Below, one piece after another: positions 17,883-25,765 of a stretch of 64,000 bases of DNA. The notes beneath the pieces were generated by a model. It saw only the letters and a program-made list of their open reading frames with translations. It was not told the origin of the DNA and did no database searches. The DNA is from Azospirillum melinis (GTDB lineage: Bacteria; Pseudomonadota; Alphaproteobacteria; Azospirillales; Azospirillaceae), in the NCBI RefSeq assembly GCF_013340935.1, contig NZ_WHOS01000029.1, positions 1-64,000 on the forward strand, in the 5' to 3' direction. Positions within the stretch are counted from its first letter, which is position 1; every line of letters begins with the position of its first letter. Made by a program: the position numbers and the translations under genes.

Positions 17883-19213
17883 GTGGCACCCCCGGTGCTC
17901 TTGCCCTCGGCGGACTGGCCGCTGACCGCCCCATTGGTCGATCCATTGGTCGCTGCGCTGCGGGCGGCAGCGTCCTGGGTGGCAGAGCCCTGCTGGCGCC
18001 CACCCTCGGCAGTCTCGCCGCCCCCGGTGGAGCCGGTTGGGGCGGCGGGCTTGCCGCCGGCCTTCTCGGTGATCCTGGCGCCGGGGAACAGGCGCGACTG
18101 GCCGTCGACCACCACCCGCTCGCCCGCCTTCAGGCCGGAGGCGACGACGCTGAGGCCGCCATGGCTGCGCTCGACGGTGACCGGGCGGACCTCAACCGTC
18201 TCATCGGCCTTGACGACATAGACGAAGCGGCCCTTCTGGCCGGTCTGGACGGCGAGGTCGGCGATGGTCAGGGCGTTCTGCTCGACACGCAGGGTCAGGA
18301 CGGTGTCGACGAACTGGCCGGGCCACAGTCGGGTGTCGGCGTTCGGAAACTCGCCTTTGACCAGAATGGTGCCGGTCTGCTGGTCGACCTGGCTGTCGAC
18401 GAAGGACAGCTTGCCCTCGGCCTTCTCGCCATGGCCCCCGGCGATGGTGGCGGTCACGGGAAGCGAGCCGCTGGCCATCGCGGCGCGGATCGCCGGCAGA
18501 TGCTTTTCCGGGACATTGAAGGAGACGTTGATCGGGCGCAGCTGTGTCAGGGTGACCAGCGGGTTGGTGTCGGCGGCGCGGACCATCGTGCCGACCTTGG
18601 CGGCGACGGTGCCGGTGCGGCCGTCCATCGGGGCGGTGATGCGGGTGAAGCTGAGCGAGACCTTCGCCGCCTCGATGGCCGCGAGGTCGGCCTTCACCGT
18701 GCCCTCCAGCGCGTCGGCGGTGGCGACGGCGGCGTCATAGGTGGTGCGGGAGATGGCGCTGGTCCGCACCAGCTCGGCATAGCGCTTCACATCGCCCTTG
18801 GCCTTTTCCAGATTGGCGCGGTCGCGCTCCAGATTGGCCTGGGCCTGACGCAGCTGGGCATCGAGCGACCGGCTGTCGAGGGTGAAGAGGGTGTCGCCGG
18901 TCTTCACCTCCTGCCCTTCGGTGAAGTTGACGGTTTCCACCGCGCTGTCGACGCGGGCCTTGATGGCGATGGCGGCGATGGGCTGGACGCTGCCGATGGT
19001 GACGATCTGTTCGGGCACGGCCTGAACCGCCACCGTCTGCGTCACCACGGGAACCGTCCGGCCGGCACCGGCCGGCGCCGCCTTGGACTGCGGCTTCTGG
19101 CCGTCCGCCGCCGCCGTCCTGCCATCCGCCCCGGCATTGTGGGTCGCATACCAATAGTACCCGCCGCCGCCGATCACAGCGGCCAGCAGCAGGACCAGGA
19201 AAAACCGTCTCAT
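17879..19213 (-). CDS. RND efflux periplasmic adaptor (membrane fusion protein)
   Basis: 444 residues. An N-terminal anchor (FFLVLLLAAVIGGGGYYW) is followed by the barrel-sandwich domain (AIKARVDSAVETVNFTEGQEVKTGD), a helical hairpin (QLRQAQANLERDRANLEKAKGD) and its partner half, and the beta-barrel (LVTLTQLRPINVSFNVPE). A C-terminal tail of about 65 residues rich in Gly, Ser and Thr is unusual. The adaptor joins the RND pump to an outer-membrane channel. The ATG at 19213 is preferred over the TTG at 19228 because GGAG lies 9 bases upstream. Second gene of the tetR-adaptor-RND operon. Confidence 0.92.
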   Translation of the reverse strand: MRRFFLVLLLAAVIGGGGYYWYATHNAGADGRTAAADGQKPQSKAAPAGAGRTVPVVTQTVAVQAVPEQIVTIGSVQPIAAIAIKARVDSAVETVNFTEGQEVKTGDTLFTLDSRSLDAQLRQAQANLERDRANLEKAKGDVKRYAELVRTSAISRTTYDAAVATADALEGTVKADLAAIEAAKVSLSFTRITAPMDGRTGTVAAKVGTMVRAADTNPLVTLTQLRPINVSFNVPEKHLPAIRAAMASGSLPVTATIAGGHGEKAEGKLSFVDSQVDQQTGTILVKGEFPNADTRLWPGQFVDTVLTLRVEQNALTIADLAVQTGQKGRFVYVVKADETVEVRPVTVERSHGGLSVVASGLKAGERVVVDGQSRLFPGARITEKAGGKPAAPTGSTGGGETAEGGRQQGSATQDAAARSAATNGSTNGAVSGQSAEGKSTGGAT

Positions 19214-19255
19214 CCGATGGGACTCCAAACGCCGGAGCCAGGGGCCGGCACAGGC

Positions 19256-19864
19256 TTAGATAAAGGGGGGCAGATTGGTGATGCCGGACATCAGGATATC
19301 GATGACGGAGCGCTCCAGCGCCTCGCGCGGGCGTTCGCCCAGCTGCATGATGCCGCCGCGGACCATACCGATGATCAGCAGCGGCACGACCTCCAGGTCG
19401 ATCTTGCGGAACTCGCCGGACGCCATGCCGTCGGCCAGCACCTGCTGCAATGCGGTGGCGGTGCGCTGGCTGCGGCGGCGCAGGATGCGGCGGGTGCGGT
19501 CGGCCAGATCGGACTGGTCGCCGCCCAGCAGCTTCAGCGTCTGCAACTGCTCGCTCAAGGTGTCGACCAATGCCGAGACCATGGCGGACAGCCGGACCGA
19601 TGCCGGCACCTGCTGCGGCGCCAGCTCGGCGTTCAGCTTGTGCTCCAGCCCGCCCAACGCGCGTTCCAGCGATTCCAGATACAGCTCTTCCTTTGAGGGG
19701 AAGTAGCGATAGAGCGTGGCTTTGCCCACGCCGGCCCGTTTCGCCACCTCTTCCACCTGGACCGAGGCATAGTCGCGGCCGGCGAAAAGCTCCGCCGCGG
19801 CGTTGAGGATCACCTCGCGCCGCCGAGCGCGCCAGTCGGGTATCTCTTCCGCATCAAGAGGCAT
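19256..19864 (-). CDS. TetR-family transcriptional regulator of the efflux operon
   Basis: 202 residues. The TetR helix-turn-helix is at about 33-56 (VQVEEVAKRAGVGKATLYRYFPSKEEL), followed by an all-helical ligand-binding part. It is the first gene of the leftward efflux operon, 42 bases before the adaptor start, so autoregulation together with the pump is expected. Two near-identical inverted repeats upstream (19921-19933 and 19962-19973) are the obvious operator candidates. Confidence 0.93.
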   Translation of the reverse strand: MPLDAEEIPDWRARRREVILNAAAELFAGRDYASVQVEEVAKRAGVGKATLYRYFPSKEELYLESLERALGGLEHKLNAELAPQQVPASVRLSAMVSALVDTLSEQLQTLKLLGGDQSDLADRTRRILRRRSQRTATALQQVLADGMASGEFRKIDLEVVPLLIIGMVRGGIMQLGERPREALERSVIDILMSGITNLPPFI

Positions 19865-19920
19865 GAATGGAACTCACGGGTTTCAAAAACTGACGATAGT
19901 CGAGATCCTTAGAGTGTCAA

Positions 19921-19973
19921 GGAACCTGTTTCCAATAAAAATGAATTCGGCGTCATGTGGGGGAACTGTTTCC
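19921..19973. promoter_or_regulatory. two candidate TetR operators
   Basis: GGAACCTGTTTCC at 19921-19933 and GGAACTGTTTCC at 19962-19973 are near-identical inverted repeats (GGAA...TTCC) 41 bases apart, about four helical turns. They lie 57-109 bases before the tetR start. The repetition of the same sequence in front of a TetR gene makes an operator role likely. Confidence 0.55.
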
Positions 19974-20020
19974 TTTCCATGACCGGATCGAGCGGATTGA
20001 CGGTGCATAAAACGTAAAAA

Positions 20021-20076
20021 GGCGCGAAGCCCGACCTGCCCAGGGGGGAATTACCTGGGAGGCCGGGCTTCGCGCC
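20021..20076 (-). terminator. strong intrinsic terminator of the BON-domain gene
   Basis: 13-bp perfect stem GGCGCGAAGCCCG / CGGGCTTCGCGCC, with an inner helix formed by CCCAGG and CCTGGG. On the minus strand the stem is followed directly by TTTTT, as in a factor-independent terminator. It lies 30 bases past the stop at 20106. Confidence 0.85.
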
Positions 20077-20105
20077 CATTCAATTTATGGCGGTGAAACG
20101 GGGCG

Positions 20106-21641
20106 TCAGCTCCGCGTGTTGGTGGTGCGGCCGATGCCGGTCGAGCCGGTCACGCCGGTGGTCGAGCCTGCCATCGAACCGGTGCCCGCCGATGCGCCGG
20201 CCGGGCCGCCGCTGGTTCCGGCGCCGGTGCCGGTGACCGACGGGCTGCTGGAACCGGTGTTGCTGCCGGTGCCGACGCCAAGGCCGGCGGCAGTGCCGGC
20301 GCCGGTGGTGTCGGAACCCTGGAGACCGCTGTTGTCGGCCCTCATTGACGAGGAGGTGCCACCGGGAGTCGAGCCGGTGCCGGCGCTCGCCATCGCCGAA
20401 GCGCCGGCGCCGGTGGAACTGCCCCAGGTGGAGCCGCCCTGGCTTCCGGTCTGCGTACGGACGCGCAGGTTGTTCTGCACATGCGACACGCCGGAGACGG
20501 ATTCGGCGACATCCTCGGCCCGGCGCTTGGTGCTGCGATCGGGAACCATGCCGCTCAGCGTCACCTCGCCGCCGCTGACCGCCACCTCGATGTCGGAGGC
20601 GTCGATGTAGGCGTCGTCGGTCAGCCGGTCGCTGACATCCTCGCGCACGCGCTCGTCGGAACGGCTGTAGCCGCGCGGGCCACGGCCGCGATGCTGGGAG
20701 GCACGCGCCTGGTCCTCGTGACGGCGGCGTTCCGCATCGTCGTCGCCGAACCAGGAAGCGATCTCGTCGCCGGCCTGTTCCCAGAAGCCGCGCTGTTCAC
20801 CCCGGCCGCGGTCCTCGCCATAGCCGCGGCCTTCCTGGCTGCGGTACATGGCGCCGCGGTCCTCGCCCCAGGATCGGTTGCGGTAATCGTCGCGGTCGTA
20901 GCCCGCCCCGTAGCTGGTGGAGGAACTGCCGCCGAGATCGCGCCGGCTCCAGTCGCCGCGGTTCCAATCGCCACGGTCGCGGCCGGATTCGTAACCGCCG
21001 CCATAACCGCTGGATTGGGGACCGTAAGTGTGGGACCCGTAATCGCGGTTGCGGTGGTCGCTGCCTCCAGAGCTGCGGTCGCCGTAATTCCGCTCGCCAT
21101 AGGGGCGGACGCCATAGTCGCGGTCACGGTAACCGGCGCTACCGACGTCGCGGCTGGTGTAGTTGCCTTCGGTTCCGGCATTGCCGGCCCCGGCATAACC
21201 GCCATAGCCGCTGGAGCCCGACCGGCCGCCATAGCCGGCACCATAGCCGCCGCGGTTCATGTCGCGCCCGCCACCGAGGTTGCGATCATAGACCCGCTCC
21301 ATCTCGCGGGAATTGTCGCGGCGGTCGTCGTCATAGTGGGAATCGCGGCTGTAACCGCCCGATTCGTTGCCGACTCGCCCGCCATAGCCGGCGTCGCGAT
21401 AATCGCGGCCCTGCTCGTCCTGATGGCGGTGGGCCTGGGTGCGATACATGCTCTCGTGCTGGCGGCTGTCGTCCCCGCTCTGGGACCGGCTCCAGTCCCC
21501 TCCCTGTTCACGGCTCCGGTCCTGGCCGTAGACGCCGGTGCGGCTCGGCCCCTCGCCCCAGTCGCGGTGCCGGTTGGGTTCACGGTCCTCGTCGCGCCAG
21601 TCGCGGCCCTCGCCTCGCCACCGATTCTCGTACTGCGCCAT
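20106..21641 (-). CDS. BON-domain protein with long low-complexity arms
   Basis: 511 residues. The first 290 are rich in Gly, Arg, Asp, Tyr and Ser (repeats such as RDYG, SGYGGG). A short acidic motif SWFGDDDAERRRHEDQ precedes a BON domain at about 330-400 (DERVREDVSDRL, IEVAVSGGEVTLSG, then GVSHVQNNLRV). The last 110 residues are Gly/Ser/Thr repeats. BON domains bind membranes or lipids and occur in stress-induced proteins. No signal peptide is visible. The ATG at 21641 has GAGGGAG 9 bases upstream; the longer frame to 21725 lacks support. Arg/Asp-rich flexible arms suggest a surface or stress role, but function is unproven. Confidence 0.85.
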   Translation of the reverse strand: MAQYENRWRGEGRDWRDEDREPNRHRDWGEGPSRTGVYGQDRSREQGGDWSRSQSGDDSRQHESMYRTQAHRHQDEQGRDYRDAGYGGRVGNESGGYSRDSHYDDDRRDNSREMERVYDRNLGGGRDMNRGGYGAGYGGRSGSSGYGGYAGAGNAGTEGNYTSRDVGSAGYRDRDYGVRPYGERNYGDRSSGGSDHRNRDYGSHTYGPQSSGYGGGYESGRDRGDWNRGDWSRRDLGGSSSTSYGAGYDRDDYRNRSWGEDRGAMYRSQEGRGYGEDRGRGEQRGFWEQAGDEIASWFGDDDAERRRHEDQARASQHRGRGPRGYSRSDERVREDVSDRLTDDAYIDASDIEVAVSGGEVTLSGMVPDRSTKRRAEDVAESVSGVSHVQNNLRVRTQTGSQGGSTWGSSTGAGASAMASAGTGSTPGGTSSSMRADNSGLQGSDTTGAGTAAGLGVGTGSNTGSSSPSVTGTGAGTSGGPAGASAGTGSMAGSTTGVTGSTGIGRTTNTRS

Positions 21642-21787
21642 CGTGGTCGACTCCCTCTTTTCAGGATTCTTGATTGGGCGGGCAGCGTCACGCATGGCGT
21701 CGCCACGCCCGTCTGTCCCGAACAACAGGGGCGGTCAAACGGCGTTCCGGAAATTCAGCGGCCGGTGACAGGGAAAATGGAGAGTTC

Positions 21788-21803
21788 TGGCACGGGGCTT
21801 GCG
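21788..21803 (+). promoter_or_regulatory. sigma-54 (RpoN) promoter candidate
   Basis: TGGCACGGGGCTTGCG keeps both invariant dinucleotides: GG at 21789-21790 and GC at 21801-21802, with exactly 10 bases between. It matches TGGCAC-N5-TTGC in full. Transcription would start near 21814 on the plus strand, antiparallel to both neighbours. Confidence 0.65.
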
Positions 21804-21813
21804 AAGGGAACCG

Positions 21814-21873
21814 CGGTTGGTTCCACGCATCACTTACGGCTTCGGCGCTTCATGCACCGAAGCCGTTTTCTTT
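21814..21873 (+). ncRNA. predicted short sigma-54-dependent RNA
   Basis: Defined by a sigma-54 promoter at 21788-21803 and an intrinsic terminator. The terminator stem is CGGCTTCGG (21837-21845) / CCGAAGCCG (21857-21865), an 11-base loop, then TTTTCTTTT. The predicted transcript is about 55-60 bases, without a start codon followed by a meaningful frame. It ends about 35 bases before the 3' end of the receiver gene on the other strand. Existence is inferred from the two signals only. Confidence 0.4.
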
Positions 21874-21907
21874 TGCGCCCTTTTATTGGGCAGACACTTC
21901 AATCTGC

Positions 21908-22309
21908 TTAATTCGGCAGCGACTGGTCGAGCAAACGGGCAACCGCGGCCCCCAACTCCTCGTTGAGGAACGGCTTGTAGATGATCTCATCCGCATTGAA
22001 CATGCGGGTCATCTTCAGCAGATAGCCGGCCGGCATGTTGGGCGCGCCGCCGGACATGGCGAGGATCTTCACGTCCGGCTGGGTGCTGCGGGCGGCCTTG
22101 ATCAATTCGATCCCGTCCACCTCCGGCATCAGCACGTCGGTGACGATCAGGTCGAAACTGCGGCGATCGAGGGCGCGGATCGCCGCCCGTCCGTTCTCCG
22201 CCTCCGTCACGTCGAAACCGCGCCCCTCGAGATACCCGGCGACGGACAGCCGCACGGCCGGCGAATCCTCGACGACCAGGATGTTGGGGCGATTGGCACT
22301 TCCCATCAT
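21908..22309 (-). CDS. single-domain response regulator
   Basis: 133 residues, only a CheY-like receiver. The acidic pocket is E14-D15 (ILVVEDS), the phospho-acceptor D58 (LIVTDVLMP), and the conserved Lys lies in IIYKPF. There is no output domain, so it acts by protein contact or as a phosphate sink. The ATG at 22309 has AAGGA 9 bases upstream; a second ATG follows directly. It lies 71 bases downstream of the STAS gene on the same strand and may share its transcript. Confidence 0.88.
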   Translation of the reverse strand: MMGSANRPNILVVEDSPAVRLSVAGYLEGRGFDVTEAENGRAAIRALDRRSFDLIVTDVLMPEVDGIELIKAARSTQPDVKILAMSGGAPNMPAGYLLKMTRMFNADEIIYKPFLNEELGAAVARLLDQSLPN

Positions 22310-22380
22310 GCACCCGGTTCCTTTTGGGAACCGCCTTATCGAAAAGCCGGCCGCGGCCGGCGGAAGTCTACGCGCGCCCC

Positions 22381-22719
22381 TCACCCACCCATTGCCGCGA
22401 CGGCCGCAGCCGCATCGGCATGGATCTGGAACAGGGACGAAAATCCGCTGACATCGAACATCTCGCGGATATTCGGCGCCATCGTGGACAGGACGATCGA
22501 GCCGCGCTTCGCCCGGGCCGCCTTGGCGGCGACCAGCAGGGACCGAAGCCCGGCCGAACTGATGTAGGCAAGCTGGGCCATATCGACAACGATCCGCGTG
22601 CCCTCATCGCCGATGGCGGACATCAGAACGCGTTCGAATTCGCCTGTGCTGCCGCTGTCGATGCGTCCGACCGGGTGCAGCACCGTGACGCCATTCTCTG
22701 TTCGCTCGGCAATGTGCAT
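22381..22719 (-). CDS. STAS-domain anti-anti-sigma factor
   Basis: 112 residues covering a SpoIIAA/RsbV-like STAS domain. The phosphorylation loop reads LAYISSAGLRSLL, with the likely target Ser at about position 55. Such proteins bind and are phosphorylated by RsbW-like kinases in partner-switching systems. A matching kinase is encoded nearby at 24343-24774. The ATG at 22719 has GGGAG 7 bases upstream; the ATG at 22737 is too close to any ribosome site. Confidence 0.9.
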   Translation of the reverse strand: MHIAERTENGVTVLHPVGRIDSGSTGEFERVLMSAIGDEGTRIVVDMAQLAYISSAGLRSLLVAAKAARAKRGSIVLSTMAPNIREMFDVSGFSSLFQIHADAAAAVAAMGG

Positions 22720-22753
22720 ACCCGGCTCCCGCCACATCCTTCCAGGCCCCTGG

Positions 22754-22996
22754 TTATAGCATGTCGGCAGAGTGCCGACGATGCCTTCGCAGTGCGGCAG
22801 GAACCGCGCTCATCGCGCCTCCCGCTGCGGCCCGCACGGCGCGTACCAGCGCCGCGGGGGCCACCAGGCGGACGGTCAAGCCGTCCGGCAGGTCGGCGGC
22901 CAGCGCATCCAAGCGGACGGCGGCCACCGCGCGCGCAGCACCGCCATCCAGGGGAATGGCGCCATATGGTGGGGTTGCGGGAGGCAGGATGCTCAT
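22754..22996 (-). CDS. small hypothetical protein (uncertain)
   Basis: Up to 80 residues, rich in Ala and Val (ARAVAAVRLDALAADLPDGL), 34 bases upstream of the STAS gene on the same strand. No Shine-Dalgarno is visible before the ATG at 22996; the frame extends to 23029. The Ala/Val/Leu composition with third-position GC bias is compatible with a real alpha/beta protein, but it could be a chance frame in GC-rich DNA. Confidence 0.35.
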   Translation of the reverse strand: MSILPPATPPYGAIPLDGGAARAVAAVRLDALAADLPDGLTVRLVAPAALVRAVRAAAGGAMSAVPAALRRHRRHSADML

Positions 22997-23296
22997 GACT
23001 GCCCAGGAGAGAGCGGCGTCGGATGACACGAAATTCGTCTCCGAAACGCATCATGGCCATGCCTCCTGCGGCCGGACCGTGGGCGCCGCCGGGCCGAGCG
23101 CGCTGCCCAGCCTCCTGGCACGGCGCCGTCATGAAACGCCGATGCATCAACCACGGGCCGCCCAAAGCTCCAGCGTCATCCGACGGGTGTCCCTTCGCAG
23201 GATGCCACCCGTCAGATGAACCGCGATTCCGCCAGAGCTTGCAAAGGGTTTTCCAGCTTGTACTGATATAACGGGCCGGCGGCCATCCGGGCGGCC
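22997..23296. other. intergenic region with stem-loop
   Basis: About 300 bases without a convincing gene. It holds an inverted repeat GACGGGTG (23182-23189) / CACCCGTC (23206-23213), extended by CATC / GATG after one mismatch, located 80 bases past the end of the leftward Sel1 gene. It is a possible terminator for that gene although no T run follows. Confidence 0.45.
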
Positions 23297-24082
23297 TCAG
23301 CCGGGCGGCATTGCGCCGGCATGGGCGCTCTGCATGGGGATTTCCTGCATGCGGCGCTGCTCTGGGCGCCATGGCGCTGCGTCGTCCTCATCCTCCGCGG
23401 CGTCCGGCCAGTCGAGGGACAGGTCCGGGCGCAGGTCGGGGATGACGGTTTGCCGCAGCTCGGCCAGGGCCACCAGCGCGTCGCGGTCGCCGGCCGCTGC
23501 CGCCGCCTGAAGCCAAAGGGCGGCTTCGGCCGGATCGCGGGCGGCGCCGACTCCCTCGCGCAGGCACAGGCCGAGGCGGTATTGCGCGGCAGGATGTCCC
23601 TGTTCGGCAGCGGCACGCAGCCAGCGCACCGCTTCGGCTTCGTCACGGTCGACCCCGCGGCCATCGAGCAGCAGCAGGGCGAGGTTGACCTGGGCGGGGG
23701 CGGAGTGCTGGAGCGCGGCAAGCCGGTACCACAGCGCCGCCTTGGCCGGATCGCGGGCAACGCCGGCGCCATGTTCGTGCATATAGCCCAGATTGTTCTG
23801 CGCACCGACATCGCCCTTTGCGGCGGCGCGGCGATACCAGGACACCGCCCGGCGTGGGTCGGGTGGCACGCCGATGCCGTTGGCGAGCAGGAAGGCCAGC
23901 ATGGTCTGCGCCGCGACATGGCCCTGGCGGGCGGCGCGGCGGTACCAGGAAACGGAAGCGGCAACGTCAGCCGTCCGAACGGCCTCCGCCAGCCGGTATT
24001 GCGCGTCGCTGTCGCCCAGTTCGGCCTTCATCCGGGTCCAGAGCGTGGGCGTGGCAAGCATGGGCTTGGCAAGCATGGACAT
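23297..24082 (-). CDS. Sel1-like repeat protein
   Basis: 261 residues made of five to six Sel1 repeats, each with the A-x-W-Y/L-R-x-A-A pattern (AVSWYRRAAAKGDVGAQNNLG, AALWYRLAAL, AVRWLRAAAEQG, AALWLQAAA). Sel1 solenoids act as protein-interaction scaffolds. The C-terminal 45 residues are acidic and not repetitive. The ATG at 24082 has GAAGG 10 bases upstream; the frame is open to 24250 but the added 56 residues look non-coding. No signal peptide on this start. It is divergent from the RsbW-like kinase, which suggests a shared regulatory region. Confidence 0.85.
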   Translation of the reverse strand: MSMLAKPMLATPTLWTRMKAELGDSDAQYRLAEAVRTADVAASVSWYRRAARQGHVAAQTMLAFLLANGIGVPPDPRRAVSWYRRAAAKGDVGAQNNLGYMHEHGAGVARDPAKAALWYRLAALQHSAPAQVNLALLLLDGRGVDRDEAEAVRWLRAAAEQGHPAAQYRLGLCLREGVGAARDPAEAALWLQAAAAAGDRDALVALAELRQTVIPDLRPDLSLDWPDAAEDEDDAAPWRPEQRRMQEIPMQSAHAGAMPPG

Positions 24083-24342
24083 GGCGCCGGCACCTTCGTC
24101 GATTGTCCCCCCGGGGTTCCGTTCCACCAACACCGCGCGAACCGGCTTTATTCCGGTCGCCGCAGCGTTGTGGCCGAACCCCTCTGCCCGAGTCTGTCCC
24201 CCTGCCGCCGCCCGTTCAACCTCCCCAGCCGGCGGTCGAGGAATTGTCACGCCGACGCCATCGGTTAAGAATGACCATCCCTTCGCGCCCCCGTGATACC
24301 CGGAGGCATAGGGGAAAAAGTGGGACCGGGAGGCGGACGCGG

Positions 24343-24774
24343 ATGGACGGAAAAGCGGTGAATCGCCTGGAGGTGGTCCTGCGCAGCGAGTTATCGGAAC
24401 TCGGCCGGCTTGCCGCCGCGGTGGAGGACTTCATCGCGCACAACCACTTGCCCCCGGACCTCACTTTCCGCTTCACGCTCTGCCTCGATGAACTCGTCAC
24501 CAACATCGTCTCCCATGGCTGCGGCGGTGCCGGCGGGCGTGGCATCCGGGTGCGGCTGGAAACCGATGGGCTGGAGCTGCGGGCGGAGGTGGAGGACGAT
24601 GCCGACGCCTTCGATCCTTTCGCCGACGCCCCGCCGCCCGACCTCGGCGGCGATCTGGAGAGCCGGCGGGTTGGCGGGCTGGGCATCTTTCTGGTCGGCA
24701 AAATGATGGACCGCGCCAGCCACCGGCGCGAAGGCGGCCGTAATCTCACCCTGCTCGCCAAGCGCATCGCCTGA
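24343..24774 (+). CDS. RsbW-like serine kinase / anti-sigma regulatory ATPase
   Basis: 143 residues with a GHKL ATPase fold. N-box LDELVTNIVSHG (E50, N54), G1 box EDDADAFDP (D85) and G2 box GGLGIFLVGK (from 111). The family phosphorylates STAS proteins or holds sigma factors. The STAS protein at 22381-22719 is a natural partner. The ATG at 24343 is preceded by GGGAGG with 9 bases spacing. It stands alone on the plus strand between the Sel1 gene and a gene-poor stretch. Confidence 0.88.
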   Translation: MDGKAVNRLEVVLRSELSELGRLAAAVEDFIAHNHLPPDLTFRFTLCLDELVTNIVSHGCGGAGGRGIRVRLETDGLELRAEVEDDADAFDPFADAPPPDLGGDLESRRVGGLGIFLVGKMMDRASHRREGGRNLTLLAKRIA

Positions 24775-25153
24775 CGATCGGCGGCGGAGCGCGACCGCAA
24801 AGGGCAGCCTCGGAACAATCCCGCTTCAAAAAATCTTCATGGAAGCCTTGTTCGTCTCGAGCTCCGATCCATGCGACGTCGTGAACGCCAAGTCCCCAAT
24901 ATTGACAGGGTCATATAGATGGACAGGCGAACCTTACATGTTTTTCATCAAATGTCCGCGAGTTGCCATCCATGACAATCCGGCAAAGCAGAGCGTTTCG
25001 CTCTGCAACAAACCGACACATGACAAGGGAGTCAAATTCTTGCACTATTGTGGATAGCCCCAGGTTGCGGCCGGGACCGGCCGTTCGGGTAAGCCGACGC
25101 GGATCGGGGCAGGAGCATGGAAGGCGGACGCTAACGTGTGGAGTCGACGCATC
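24775..25153. other. gene-poor region with a hairpin
   Basis: 379 bases with no supported gene and a locally lower GC content around 24820-25050. It has a perfect 8-bp hairpin GCAGAGCG-TTT-CGCTCTGC at 24988-25006. TTGACA at 24902-24907 has no acceptable -10 partner. The stretch precedes a small HTH gene. Confidence 0.5.
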
Positions 25154-25339
25154 ATGACAGGGACGCAGTGCCAAGAGGCACGGCTGCGCCTTGGCTGGTC
25201 GACACGGATGCTGGCGAACAAGGCTGGCGTTCCGTGGTACGCCGTGATGAACCTCGATTACGGCACGGGTGAAGTCGACCCGGCCATCGTGGACGCGCTC
25301 GCCCGCGCCTTCAAACAGGCAGGTCTGGAACTGCGATAA
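25154..25339 (+). CDS. small helix-turn-helix (Cro/CI-like) protein
   Basis: 61 residues, essentially one HTH_3-type domain. EARLRLGWSTRMLANKAGVPWYAV forms the first helices and recognition helix, followed by DPAIVDALARAFKQAGLEL, the usual end of such domains. A probable DNA-binding regulator; target unknown. The ATG at 25154 has GTGGAG 11 bases upstream. A hairpin follows the stop at once, so the gene is its own transcript unit. Confidence 0.7.
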   Translation: MTGTQCQEARLRLGWSTRMLANKAGVPWYAVMNLDYGTGEVDPAIVDALARAFKQAGLELR

Positions 25340-25344
25340 TGGAA

Positions 25345-25373
25345 GGCCCCTCTCCCGGGACGGGAGAAGGGCC
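25345..25373. terminator. bidirectional hairpin between convergent small genes
   Basis: 13-bp stem with one mismatch (GGCCCCTCTCCCG / CGGGAGAAGGGCC), loop GGA, between stops at 25339 (plus) and 25400 (minus). It shares the CTCTCC core with 14711-14735 and 60011-60033. Confidence 0.6.
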
Positions 25374-25399
25374 AGTCTCCACTCCGCCAACTCATTCTC

Positions 25400-25582
25400 T
25401 CAGCTCGTTTTCCTCGCCTTGCCCTTCTCCGCCGGGCGGTCGATGTGCTTGGCCGATTCGGTGTCAGGGGTGATCGGCTTGCCGGTGTCGGATACCTCCC
25501 TGGCCGCCTCGAGCGGGTCGGCGATGTCGCGGTCGGGCTCGTTTGACAGGATCTTGCCGCTGTCGGGTTTCTGGTCTGCCAT
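25400..25582 (-). CDS. small hydrophilic hypothetical protein, 60 aa
   Basis: 60 residues starting MADQKPDSGKILSNEPDRD. The composition is charged, without cysteine, aromatic or hydrophobic stretches, and ends in KGKARKTS; it looks intrinsically disordered. The ATG at 25582 has an excellent ribosome site, AAGGAG with 8 bases spacing, which is the main support. It is divergent from the RcnB-like gene. Function unknown. Confidence 0.65.
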   Translation of the reverse strand: MADQKPDSGKILSNEPDRDIADPLEAAREVSDTGKPITPDTESAKHIDRPAEKGKARKTS

Positions 25583-25765
25583 GGCATCGCTCCTTCCGTC
25601 GGATGATTCCATCACAACAGGCGGCTGCCGACATTCGTCCCGGATACACTCTGTTACCGAATCCATGACCGTCGGACACAGGCCGGCAACGATAGGGTGC
25701 CATCCTGATCGCCAGGAACGCCCCCGGCAGGACCGGGGAGCACCGAATGCGATAGGATGGACAGC

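Larger units (their letters stand above)
21642..21907. other. intergenic region with a sigma-54 promoter and no ORF
   Basis: 266 bases between two leftward genes. On the plus strand it has a consensus-like sigma-54 promoter (21788-21803) and, about 25 bases past the expected start, an intrinsic terminator ending in TTTTCTTTT. No open frame of note lies between them. Confidence 0.6.

Noticed and set aside
20481..21911. Long Ala/Val-rich frame opposite the BON-domain gene
   Set aside because: Its repetitive AVIAVAV composition is the reverse reading of the Gly/Arg repeats in the BON gene; no start signal.
22761..23219. Plus-strand frame of about 150 residues between the STAS and Sel1 genes
   Set aside because: Ser/Arg/Ala-rich with no start signal and overlapping a better, though still weak, minus-strand candidate.
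24902..24907. Consensus -35 TTGACA in the gap before the HTH gene
   Set aside because: No -10 hexamer at 16-18 bases; the nearest TATAGAT is only 6 bases away.
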